Below, piece by piece: positions 1 to 6,231 of a DNA stretch of 14,277 nucleotides. The notes beneath the pieces are model-generated. The model was not told the origin of the DNA and did no database searches. It saw only the letters and a program-made list of their open reading frames with translations. The stretch is from JAVVPO01 sp036655715 (lineage in GTDB: Bacteria > Bacillota > Clostridia > Lachnospirales > Cellulosilyticaceae), in assembly GCA_036655715.1 (NCBI GenBank), contig JAVVPO010000066.1, positions 1 to 14,277 of the forward strand, in the 5' to 3' direction. How positions within the stretch are numbered: position 1 is the first letter of the stretch; the number at the start of each line of letters is the position of its first letter. The position numbers and the translations under genes are program-made.

Positions 1-67
1 GTTATAAATTTAAAATAGTCCTAGATTGCAGTTATTATTCTACAATCTAGGACTATTTTAAATTTAT
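1..67. terminator. Bidirectional intrinsic terminator-like hairpin
   Basis: A perfect 25-bp inverted repeat: arm 4-28 pairs with arm 43-67 across a 14-nt loop. The loop-proximal half is mixed sequence (AGTCCTAGATTG and its complement). The base of the stem is A/T-rich on both sides, so either strand would end in a U-rich segment. It lies 66 nt past the stop codon of the minus-strand CodA homologue and would terminate that transcript. It may also terminate a plus-strand gene to the left of the window. The 68-132 stretch holds nothing else I can identify. Confidence 0.8.
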
Positions 68-132
68 GTTTTGGGGTTTAATTTAGAATACAAATATCTA
101 TATACAAAATCTTAGGTAATACTTTACTACTA

Positions 133-1395
133 TTATTTTAATAAGTTAATGGTAGTATCAATCACTTCTGGTGCACGCTTGAATAAGAATTCACCTTTTC
201 TTACTGAGCTTACAATACCTACACGTTCACAGATAGCATCAAACTCATTTGTTGCATTTAATACAACAAAGTTAGCATCTTTTCCAGCATCTATACCGTA
301 AGTATCTTGGATGTTTAAAGTTCTAGCACCATTGATAGTAATTAAATCAAGAGCATTGTTAATTTCTTCAAAAGAGAGCATATGAGAAATATGTAAACCT
401 GAATCTAGAATATTCATAAGATTACCATTTCCTATTGGGTACCAAGGGTCTGATATTGAGTCTTGTGCAAAGCATACGTTGATGCCAGCATCGTTTAGTT
501 CTTTGACTCTAGTTACACCACGACGTTTTGGATAAGTATCGTATCTACCTTGTAGATGAATATTTTCAGTTGGACAAGCTATAAAATTTAATTTTGATAG
601 ACCTAAAAGTTTGAATAGCTTAAAGGTATAGGCATTGTTATAAGAACCCATAGCACATGTATGACTAGCTGTTGTTTTATCACCAATATCATTCATGTAC
701 GCATAAGTTGCAAGAAGTTCAAGGAAGCGTGATTGTTCATCATCTGTTTCATCACAGTGTACGTCAATTAGCTTGTTATATTTCATAGCAAGTTCAACGG
801 TTTTCTTGATAGACTTCTCACCAAATTCTCTTGCAAATTCAAAGTGAGGAATAGCGCCTACAACATCTGCACCCATTTGAAGAGCAGTCTCTACAAGTTT
901 ATCACCATCTTTAAATGAGTACATACCCTCTTGTGGGAAAGCGATGATTTGAATATCAACGATATCTTTTACTTCTTCTTTTAATTCAAGCATAGCTGTT
1001 AAGCTAGTGAATTTAGGATCAGTTACATCAACATGAGTTCTAATGTGTTGGATACCTGTTAAAACTTGTTTTTTTAATGCAACTCTAGCACGTTCTTTTA
1101 CCTCAGAAACAGTCATACTATTTTTGAATTCAGACCAACGTTGAATACCTTCAAATAAAGTTCCTGAATTATTGCTAGCACCTGGTGTGCGAGCTGTATA
1201 TACATAATCAAGGTGAATATGGGGTTCTACATAAGGAGGAACAACTAGCTTACCTCCAAGATCAATTACCTCAGTATTTGGATATTTTTCTCTTAAATTA
1301 GGTGTAATTTCTTTGAACTTGCCATCTTCTACAAGAATATCAGTTATTACATCATTGCCCTTTAATTTTGCATTTACGAATAGTGTAGATTTCAT
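133..1395 (-). CDS. CodA-family deaminase (cytosine/creatinine deaminase-like amidohydrolase)
   Basis: A 420-residue cytosolic metal-dependent hydrolase that removes an amino group as ammonia from a cyclic substrate. Family members act on cytosine, isoguanine or creatinine (creatinine to N-methylhydantoin). The whole length aligns with E. coli CodA. Visible are the metal motif EPHIHLD (His59, His61), FPQEG (Gln155), DVHCDE (His213, Glu216), SHTCAM (His245) and the metal-binding Asp312, all offset by one from E. coli numbering. The segment after Asp312 departs from E. coli: Gln311 replaces His312, Ser313 replaces Asp314 and Ser315 replaces Phe316, so substrate preference probably differs from classical cytosine deaminase. 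The ATG at 1395 is chosen because AGAGGAG lies 8 nt upstream; the GTG at 1404 would overlap that site. The gene is divergent from the creatininase gene, which favours creatinine or a related ring as substrate (inference). Family call is near certain; substrate is open. Confidence 0.93.
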   Translation of the reverse strand: MKSTLFVNAKLKGNDVITDILVEDGKFKEITPNLREKYPNTEVIDLGGKLVVPPYVEPHIHLDYVYTARTPGASNNSGTLFEGIQRWSEFKNSMTVSEVKERARVALKKQVLTGIQHIRTHVDVTDPKFTSLTAMLELKEEVKDIVDIQIIAFPQEGMYSFKDGDKLVETALQMGADVVGAIPHFEFAREFGEKSIKKTVELAMKYNKLIDVHCDETDDEQSRFLELLATYAYMNDIGDKTTASHTCAMGSYNNAYTFKLFKLLGLSKLNFIACPTENIHLQGRYDTYPKRRGVTRVKELNDAGINVCFAQDSISDPWYPIGNGNLMNILDSGLHISHMLSFEEINNALDLITINGARTLNIQDTYGIDAGKDANFVVLNATNEFDAICERVGIVSSVRKGEFLFKRAPEVIDTTINLLK

Positions 1396-1449
1396 AATTA
1401 TCACTCCTCTTTTTAAATATAATAAGTTTTAATTCATATGTATTAGAGA

Positions 1450-1477
1450 TATATAAACTTTATTTTATGATTGTCAA
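1450..1477 (-). promoter_or_regulatory. SigA-type promoter of the CodA homologue
   Basis: On the minus strand a perfect -35 box TTGACA (1472-1477) is followed by a 16-bp spacer and TATATA (1450-1455). Transcription would start near 1443, leaving a leader of roughly 48 nt that contains AGAGGAG. The -35 box lies inside the first copy of the 13-bp repeat, so a protein binding that repeat would interfere with or modulate this promoter. Confidence 0.65.
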
Positions 1478-1478
1478 A
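1466..1478. repeat. 13-bp direct repeat, copy 1 (candidate operator)
   Basis: TATGATTGTCAAA, identical to 1683-1695. It covers the -35 box of the deaminase promoter. A shared inverted core (GACAAT, 1496-1501) lies just to the right. It may be an operator for the local PucR-type protein or another regulator; this is inferred from repetition and position only. Confidence 0.5.
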
Positions 1479-1593
1479 TTTAATGGTAGCATAGCGACAA
1501 TAGGATGTCATTGTACTAAAGATATAATAATAGCAGACTTTATCTGTGCAAATATTGATTAAGTAAAACTGTGTTTTTTGTACGTACTACACA

Positions 1594-1623
1594 TTGTAAG
1601 CTAAATAAAATGAATGATACAAT
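1594..1623 (+). promoter_or_regulatory. Candidate promoter of the creatininase operon
   Basis: TTGTAA (1594-1599, four of six consensus bases), an 18-bp spacer, then TACAAT (1618-1623, five of six). The predicted start is near 1630, giving a leader of about 90 nt that contains the second copy of the 13-bp repeat. It is the best pair I could find upstream of the plus-strand genes, though below consensus, as would fit an activated promoter. Confidence 0.4.
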
Positions 1624-1682
1624 AACACTCATAATCAAATACATCATATGTAGAAACAGTTTTATTGGGAGTTATTTATTAG

Positions 1683-1695
1683 TATGATTGTCAAA
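1683..1695. repeat. 13-bp direct repeat, copy 2 (candidate operator)
   Basis: Second exact copy of TATGATTGTCAAA, 217 bp from the first, lying just upstream of the creatininase ribosome-binding site. Here no -10 box lies at proper distance on the minus strand, so conservation of the whole 13-mer is not explained by a -35 element alone. That supports a binding-site role. Confidence 0.5.
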
Positions 1696-1722
1696 AAATA
1701 GAATTGAGAGGAAATGATTAGT

Positions 1723-2478
1723 ATGTATGAAAATGTAAAAATGGAGAATCTAACTTGGACAGAATTTGAGGCAAAGAAGAACGACGTACTTATTTTACCA
1801 ATTGGTGCTATAGAGCAGCATGGACCACACCTTCCATTATGCGTAGATACTGTACTTGCAAAAGAATTTGCATACAGATTAGCTGATAAGGTGAATGGTG
1901 TTGTAGCACCAGTTCTTTCTTATGGATATAAATCAAAACCTTTAAGTGGTGGGGGACCACTATTCCCAGGGACAATTGATTTGAATGGAGCAACATTACA
2001 AGCTCTTATTATGGATCTAATTTCTGAGTTCGTAAAAGATGGATTCCACAAAATTTTCATAATGAATGCACATTTTGAAAATGAAGCATTTATTATTGAA
2101 GCAATGGATCTTGCATCTGAAAAGCATGGAGCGGATGTAACTATTGCAATGTCTAACTGGTGGGATCCGATGCCAGAAGATACTATTTCAAAAGTATTTG
2201 ATGAAGTAGAATTCCCAGGATGGGCATTTGAGCATGCAGCGGTTACAGAGACATCACTTATGATGTATTTTGCTCCAGAACTTGTACATGAAGATAGAAT
2301 GGTTGACACAAAAGGTGCTACACCATGTGCTTACTTCAAGTATCCTATAGATAAAGATGCAATCCCTGCAACAGGAGTTCTTGCTTCAGCTAGATCATCT
2401 TCAGCTGCAAGAGGAAAGATTATCGTTGATGATGTTATGCCAACACTTGTTGAAATAGTGGAGAAATGTTTTAAATAA
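1723..2478 (+). CDS. Creatininase (creatinine amidohydrolase)
   Basis: A 251-residue cytosolic metalloenzyme expected to interconvert creatinine and creatine (EC 3.5.2.10). It tracks the Pseudomonas putida creatininase through its length. Metal ligands of the EQHGPHLPL motif are present (Glu31, His33, Asp42), as are His117 and Glu119 in NAHFEN. Trp146/Trp147 sit at the position of P. putida Trp154; Trp167 matches the second substrate-stacking Trp174; Glu170 and His171 match Glu177/His178. The YGYKS...SGGG...FPGT segment is typical of true creatininases, more so than of mycofactocin-type MftE proteins. The ATG at 1723 is chosen because GAGAGGA (1706-1712) lies 10 nt upstream; the in-frame ATG at 1714 is only 1 nt from it. 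It heads the plus-strand operon, opposite the CodA homologue. A cyclic-imide substrate such as N-methylhydantoin is a possible alternative. Confidence 0.9.
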   Translation: MYENVKMENLTWTEFEAKKNDVLILPIGAIEQHGPHLPLCVDTVLAKEFAYRLADKVNGVVAPVLSYGYKSKPLSGGGPLFPGTIDLNGATLQALIMDLISEFVKDGFHKIFIMNAHFENEAFIIEAMDLASEKHGADVTIAMSNWWDPMPEDTISKVFDEVEFPGWAFEHAAVTETSLMMYFAPELVHEDRMVDTKGATPCAYFKYPIDKDAIPATGVLASARSSSAARGKIIVDDVMPTLVEIVEKCFK

Positions 2479-2521
2479 CATACATATGAACTAAAAATGA
2501 ATTAAAGCAGTTAAGCTGTCT

Positions 2522-2563
2522 AAATGAGAGGGTAGGTGTTCAGCTTATCCTCTCATTTTATTT
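2522..2563 (+). terminator. Intercistronic terminator/attenuator after creatininase
   Basis: A 15-bp stem (2522-2536 with 2544-2558, two G-U pairs) and a 7-nt loop, followed by a T-rich tail TTTTATTTTAAAT. It lies 44 nt past the creatininase stop and ends about 27 nt before the EamA start. No separate promoter is visible in that gap, so the EamA and antiporter genes would depend on partial read-through, lowering their expression relative to creatininase. Confidence 0.75.
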
Positions 2564-2589
2564 TAAATAGAAATTTTGGAGGAGTCATT

Positions 2590-3513
2590 ATGAATAAGAA
2601 AAAAGGTATTTTACTTACAATTTTATCTGCAGTAACTTTTGGATTTGCTTTTACTTTAGGGCCAATGACATATGGTGAAGGTGGAAGTAATCCTGTTACA
2701 TTAACATTACTTAGAAATTTATTAAGTTTACCTTTATTAGGTATGATATTGTTTGCTAAGAAAACATCATTAAAAGTTAGTAAGAAGGAATTAATTAATC
2801 TAGCTATTCTTGGTATTATTGGGAATGCAATTACTACATTGATGCTAAATATTTCATTCTCAATGATAGATGTGGGTATTGCAACAACTATTCACTTTGT
2901 TTATCCCGTATTTGTAACACTCGGGTGTGTATTATTCTTTAAGGAAAAACTTGTATTACAAAAGATTATTGCACTCATTATTGCAACTTCAGGTATCGCA
3001 TGCTTCTTCTTTACAGGTGGAACTTCTTCAGAAGCAGGTCAAAATATGATGCTTGGATTATTCTTTGCAATTGCATCAGGTGTAACTTATGCATTCTATA
3101 TAATCTTTATGGATAAGAGTGGGCTTAAAAGTCATGATCCATTTAAAGTATCTTTTTATGTGGCCATCTTTGCAACAATTGGAATGCTTATTTATGGAGG
3201 GGCAACAAGTCAAATAACTTTAGCTACATTGACAGGAAAATCATGGGCTATTTCATTTGTTTTTGCATTCCTATGTACAGTAGTGGGGCTTTCCTTATTA
3301 CAAATAGGAATAAAAAATGTAGGAGCATCTACAGCTGCTGTATTAACAACTTTTGAACCTATTACAAGTGTTGCTTTTGGTATCATTCTTCTTGGGGAAG
3401 AGTTAACTATTGTAAAAGTATTTGCGTGTATTCTTATTCTAGTTGGTGTAGTTACACTTGCATTAGCAAAAGAGAAAAAGGAAATACCAGAAACACAAGG
3501 AATATCACAATAA
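2590..3513 (+). CDS. EamA (DMT superfamily) transporter
   Basis: A 307-residue inner-membrane protein with about ten hydrophobic helices arranged as two EamA repeats (roughly residues 5-140 and 150-300). Each repeat ends in the usual pattern; the second has EPITSVAFGIILLGEELT near residues 256-273. EamA proteins export or import small metabolites such as amino acids and nucleosides; the substrate cannot be read from sequence. Placement after creatininase suggests transport of creatinine, creatine or a breakdown product (inference). The ATG at 2590 is chosen because GGAGGAG (2578-2584) lies 5 nt upstream. A longer in-frame reading from 2536 would begin inside the terminator stem and lacks a ribosome site. 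The stop lies 22 nt before the mnhE start, so co-transcription with the antiporter block is likely. Confidence 0.88.
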   Translation: MNKKKGILLTILSAVTFGFAFTLGPMTYGEGGSNPVTLTLLRNLLSLPLLGMILFAKKTSLKVSKKELINLAILGIIGNAITTLMLNISFSMIDVGIATTIHFVYPVFVTLGCVLFFKEKLVLQKIIALIIATSGIACFFFTGGTSSEAGQNMMLGLFFAIASGVTYAFYIIFMDKSGLKSHDPFKVSFYVAIFATIGMLIYGGATSQITLATLTGKSWAISFVFAFLCTVVGLSLLQIGIKNVGASTAAVLTTFEPITSVAFGIILLGEELTIVKVFACILILVGVVTLALAKEKKEIPETQGISQ

Positions 3514-3535
3514 ATTCTCCCTAGGAGGGTTGTCT

Positions 3536-4042
3536 ATGTTTATAGTTTTCTTTGTATTATGGTTGATTTTTAACAGCAAGATTACTGTTGAGATTATTGT
3601 TTTTGGCATAATTATAAGTGTTACTTTAAGCTGGTTTACATCTCAAGTTATGGGGATAAAACAGGTGACATTAAGAACTATTATAAAGAATATTTTTTAT
3701 GGATTACTCTATGTAGGAATTTTAATTATAGAGATTATAAAGGCAAATATTCAGATTATAAAGTTGGTATTATCTCCAGTTATTGAACTTGAGCCTAGTC
3801 TAGTGTATTTTTCTACTGATTTAAAATGTAATTGGTCAAGAGTTTTACTAGCTAACTCTATTACACTTACTCCTGGTACTATTACTGTTTCTCTTGAAGG
3901 AGATAAGTATTGTGTTCATGCGATGGATAGAAATATGGCAAAGGAAATAGATGAGTCAGTGTTTGTAGAGATACTTCGAAAAATGGAAAAGTTAAATTCA
4001 AAAGACCAAAAATTAAATTCAAAGATCCAAATGGAGGTTTGA
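3536..4042 (+). CDS. mnhE: MnhE/MrpE-like antiporter subunit (MbhA-like)
   Basis: A 168-residue membrane protein and small subunit of Mrp-type Na+/H+ antiporters, equivalent to MbhA of archaeal membrane-bound hydrogenases. Hydrophobic helices fill the N-terminal 75 residues. A soluble domain follows with the family signature LANSITLTPGTITVSLEGD (about 105-123). Length is slightly above the usual 160, explained by a C-terminal tail carrying a tandem 7-residue repeat (LNSKDQK/LNSKIQM). The ATG at 3536 has AGGAGGG (3523-3529) 6 nt upstream, better than the TTG at 3530. It is the first gene of the block; its stop overlaps the ribosome-binding region of mnhF. Confidence 0.92.
   Translation: MFIVFFVLWLIFNSKITVEIIVFGIIISVTLSWFTSQVMGIKQVTLRTIIKNIFYGLLYVGILIIEIIKANIQIIKLVLSPVIELEPSLVYFSTDLKCNWSRVLLANSITLTPGTITVSLEGDKYCVHAMDRNMAKEIDESVFVEILRKMEKLNSKDQKLNSKIQMEV
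3992..4033 (+). repeat. 21-bp imperfect tandem duplication in mnhE tail
   Basis: Two adjacent 21-bp units (3992-4012 and 4013-4033), identical at 16 of 21 positions including the first 11 bases. They encode LNSKDQK then LNSKIQM. They look like a recent small duplication at the end of the gene, just before the mnhF ribosome-binding site. Confidence 0.7.
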
Positions 4043-4044
4043 AG

Positions 4045-4368
4045 ATGATAGAGAAATATTATTCAATACTCTTTATATTGTGTTTGATTTTTTTATCTAT
4101 CACCATATTATTTTGTCTTATTAGGGCTATCATTGGACCTCGTATTCTAGATAGAATAATAGCAATTAATATGATTGGCGTCAAAGCCATCATATTAATT
4201 GCTATATTAGCATTTAGGTTTGAAAAAAACTATCTTTTAGATATTTGTTTGGTCTATGCAATGATTAGCTTTCTTGCAATGGTTGTCTTTACAAAGTTAT
4301 TAAGCAAACATAATCAGGTTAAGATAACTAAGATGAATAAAGATTTAAATAATATAGAGGGGAAATGA
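4045..4368 (+). CDS. mnhF: MnhF/MrpF-like antiporter subunit (MbhB-like)
   Basis: A 107-residue protein with three transmembrane helices, matching MrpF. The conserved loop GPRILDRIIAIN (about residues 32-43) corresponds to the family GPT..DR..A segment, with the Asp-Arg pair kept. In Mrp and Mbh complexes this small subunit packs with MrpE and MrpG beside the ion-translocating subunits. GGAGGT (4033-4038) lies inside the end of mnhE, 6 nt from the ATG at 4045, so that start is preferred over the in-frame TTG at 4039. It ends one base before the mnhG start, consistent with translational coupling. Confidence 0.9.
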   Translation: MIEKYYSILFILCLIFLSITILFCLIRAIIGPRILDRIIAINMIGVKAIILIAILAFRFEKNYLLDICLVYAMISFLAMVVFTKLLSKHNQVKITKMNKDLNNIEGK

Positions 4369-4369
4369 G

Positions 4370-4693
4370 ATGATTAGATTTATAATAGCAACAACTCTAA
4401 TTTTATTGGGACTTTTTGTATTCTTTGTGGCAACACTTGGAATTTATAGATTTAAGTATCCTCTTAATAGAATACATATAGCAGCAAAATGTGATACTTT
4501 AGGTGCAATCTTAACATTAAGTGGATTAGCAGTTATGTCGGGATTTAATTTTATGACATTAAAATTAGTTTTAATACTTATATTTATGTGGACAACAGGG
4601 CCTGTTGCAAGTCATTTATTAAGTAATACTCAAATTTTAATGGAAAAGCTAAAGGAAGAAAAGGGAAGTGTCTCAAATGATGATTATATTTGA
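4370..4693 (+). CDS. mnhG: MnhG/MrpG-like antiporter subunit (MbhC-like)
   Basis: A 107-residue protein with three predicted membrane helices. The family signature R-F-x-x-P-x-x-R-x-H-x-A-x-K-x-D-T-L-G is visible at about residues 24-43 (RFKYPLNRIHIAAKCDTLG). MrpG is a structural part of the membrane antiporter module. The ATG at 4370 has GAGGGG (4357-4362) 7 nt upstream and begins one base past the mnhF stop. The 3' end overlaps the DUF4040 gene by about 17 nt. Confidence 0.9.
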   Translation: MIRFIIATTLILLGLFVFFVATLGIYRFKYPLNRIHIAAKCDTLGAILTLSGLAVMSGFNFMTLKLVLILIFMWTTGPVASHLLSNTQILMEKLKEEKGSVSNDDYI

Positions 4694-4934
4694 ACAGATA
4701 TTACTTATCTTTTTGATTGTATGTGCAATTTCAGTTTCACTCACTAAAAAACTTCTTACAGCAGTTATTATCTTTATGTCTTATAGTATTATAATGTCTG
4801 TTTTATGGATAGTACTTCAAGCACCTGATTTAGCTATTACTGAAGCTGCAGTCGGTGCTGGAGTAACTAGTATATTATTTTTTATTACACTGAGAAAGGT
4901 TAATGCTTTAAAGGGGGATGAAAAGAATGAATAA
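4677..4934 (+). CDS. DUF4040 / MbhD-like subunit (C-terminal part of MrpA)
   Basis: An 85-residue, three-helix membrane protein corresponding to the segment of Bacillus MrpA that follows its antiporter domain, and to stand-alone MbhD in archaeal Mbh complexes. The characteristic stretch APDLAITEAAVGAGVTSILF is at about residues 49-68. The Glu within it is the conserved acidic residue of this subunit, likely in the ion path. The start is uncertain: ATG at 4677 with AGGGA 10 nt upstream is chosen, but ATG 4680 or GTG 4668 are possible. It overlaps both mnhG and the next gene, a sign of tight coupling. Confidence 0.88.
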   Translation: MMIIFEQILLIFLIVCAISVSLTKKLLTAVIIFMSYSIIMSVLWIVLQAPDLAITEAAVGAGVTSILFFITLRKVNALKGDEKNE

Positions 4935-5838
4935 TTTCTTTATAAGGTTACTAGATTGGGTTAATGGTGAACTACCTATAGATAAAGATACTACCCAACT
5001 AGAAAAAGAATCTCCTTATTTATATCATGAAGATTATATTACTCCACATGAAGAATCTCTCAAAATGAGAGTAATGGATTGGAGTGAGAAGAATGGTACT
5101 AGGGTATTTGCAAATTTTTATAAAATTTTTTCGGTAATTATTTGTTCTTTAATTATTATGGTACTTTTGATAACAGTATCATGCCTACCAGAATTTTCAA
5201 AACCAGATAATCCAGCTTCAAATGAAGTAGCTGCTAGGTATATTGAAAAAGGGATGGAGGAGACAGGAGCAATCAATATTGTAACAGGGATGATACTAGA
5301 CTATAGGGCTTTCGATACATTTGGAGAGGCTGCTGTTTTATTTCTAGCAGCAATAGGTGTCATTATGTTGCTTTATGATACTGAAAAAGGTAGTTGTGAG
5401 AAAAAGATAGATGAAAGAGAATCATACAATGCTATTTTACAATCCATGGCAGGGCTAATCATACCTTTTATTATTCTCTTTGGGATATATATTATATTAA
5501 ATGGACACCTTTCTCCTGGGGGAGGCTTTTCAGGAGGAGCAATTATTGGTGCTGCATTTATACTTTATGCCAATGCTTTTGGATTCGAAAAAATTCATTC
5601 ATTTTTTTCATTTAAGATTTTTACAGCGATTAGTTGTGGATCACTTATTGTCTATGCAATAGCTAAAGGCTATTCATTCTTTACTGGGGCAAATCATCTA
5701 AGTTCAATTATTAAGGTAGGTACTCCGGGGAATATTTTAAGTGGAGGTTTTATCTTACTACTTAATGTCTGTGTAGGCCTAACCGTAACGGTGACAATGT
5801 ATGGATTTTATTCTTTATTTCGGGAGGGCGATATATAG
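4927..5838 (+). CDS. mnhB: Fused MbhE-like (MrpA C-terminus) and MnhB/MrpB-like subunit
   Basis: A 303-residue two-part protein. Residues 1-65 are a charged, apparently cytoplasmic extension without a family I recognise. A helix at about 66-86, a loop, and the segment FDTFGEAAVLFLAAIGVIML (129-148) match MbhE, the far C-terminal part of MrpA. From about 165 on it is MrpB, with the GHLSPGGGFSGG signature at 193-204 and four helices. In Pyrococcus Mbh these are two genes (mbhE and mbhF); in Bacillus the first half belongs to MrpA. The ATG at 4927 is chosen because AAGGGGG (4911-4917) lies 9 nt upstream; the ATG at 4918 directly abuts it. It overlaps the DUF4040 gene by 8 nt and its stop touches the mnhC start. 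Confidence 0.88.
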   Translation: MNNFFIRLLDWVNGELPIDKDTTQLEKESPYLYHEDYITPHEESLKMRVMDWSEKNGTRVFANFYKIFSVIICSLIIMVLLITVSCLPEFSKPDNPASNEVAARYIEKGMEETGAINIVTGMILDYRAFDTFGEAAVLFLAAIGVIMLLYDTEKGSCEKKIDERESYNAILQSMAGLIIPFIILFGIYIILNGHLSPGGGFSGGAIIGAAFILYANAFGFEKIHSFFSFKIFTAISCGSLIVYAIAKGYSFFTGANHLSSIIKVGTPGNILSGGFILLLNVCVGLTVTVTMYGFYSLFREGDI

Positions 5839-6231
5839 ATGGAAAATTTGTTTGTAAATTATTATGAAGCAGTTTCAATGATTTTATTTGGAATTGGATT
5901 TACGACATTGTTACTACAAAAAAATATGATTAAAAAAGTAATTGGTATCAATATAATGGATACGGCCATCTATCTTTTTTTAGCTGCTAAAGGGTATATA
6001 GCAGGAAGAGCTGACCCTATTATTATGAATGGTATGACAAATGTTGAAGCTTATATTAATCCTATTCCAAGTGGGCTTGTTTTGACAGGAATAGTTGTAT
6101 CAGTAAGTGTATCAGCTTTCTTTTTAGCATTAATTCATCAGCTATATAAAGCTTATGGGACGTTAGATATTGATGAAGTCATTGAACGAGCAAAGAAGCA
6201 GGAGGGAAAAAATGATCAACTATATTCATAA
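5839..6231 (+). CDS. mnhC: MnhC/MrpC-like antiporter subunit (NuoK-like)
   Basis: A 130-residue protein with three membrane helices, related to NuoK of complex I and MbhG of archaeal hydrogenases. The motif GINIMDTAIYLFLAA (about 36-50) occupies the place of the conserved second helix and carries Asp41, a candidate in-membrane acidic residue. The loop after helix 2 is typical (IMNGMTNVEAYINPIPSGLVLTGI region), and helix 3 is followed by a charged tail. The ATG directly follows the preceding stop codon, with GGGAGGG (5822-5828) 10 nt upstream. The 3' end overlaps the first antiporter gene by 20 nt. Confidence 0.9.
   Translation: MENLFVNYYEAVSMILFGIGFTTLLLQKNMIKKVIGINIMDTAIYLFLAAKGYIAGRADPIIMNGMTNVEAYINPIPSGLVLTGIVVSVSVSAFFLALIHQLYKAYGTLDIDEVIERAKKQEGKNDQLYS

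Larger units (their letters stand above)
1396..1722. other. Divergent regulatory intergenic region
   Basis: About 327 nt between the two divergent catabolic genes, with no convincing gene. It holds a good minus-strand promoter for the deaminase, a weaker plus-strand promoter candidate for the creatininase, and two copies of TATGATTGTCAAA. It also has an imperfect inverted pair (TAAAACTG at 1564-1571, CAGTTTTA at 1657-1664) and a GTACGTAC palindrome at 1580-1587. I saw no match to a riboswitch class I know, including the guanidine and purine classes. Confidence 0.7.

Noticed and set aside
1396..1404. GTG start at 1404 for the CodA homologue
   Set aside because: It falls within the AGAGGAG ribosome site; ATG at 1395 has correct spacing and gives the usual family N-terminus.
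1467..1562. 31-residue open frame starting MIVKFNGS in the divergent region
   Set aside because: No ribosome-binding site precedes it, it overlaps the deaminase promoter -35 box, and its product matches nothing I know.
1684..1701. Five-codon leader peptide MIVKK at the second 13-bp repeat
   Set aside because: GGGAG lies 12 nt upstream, too weak and too far to support translation; the repeat is better explained as a DNA site.
1920..2309. Antisense open frame within creatininase, and similar ones at 1808-1996, 6628-7005, 10925-11173, 11297-11557 and 12934-13167
   Set aside because: All lie opposite well-supported genes, lack ribosome sites and have compositions typical of reverse-complement shadows.
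2536..2589. 18-residue N-terminal extension of the EamA protein
   Set aside because: It would be encoded in the terminator hairpin and has no ribosome site, while ATG 2590 has an excellent one.
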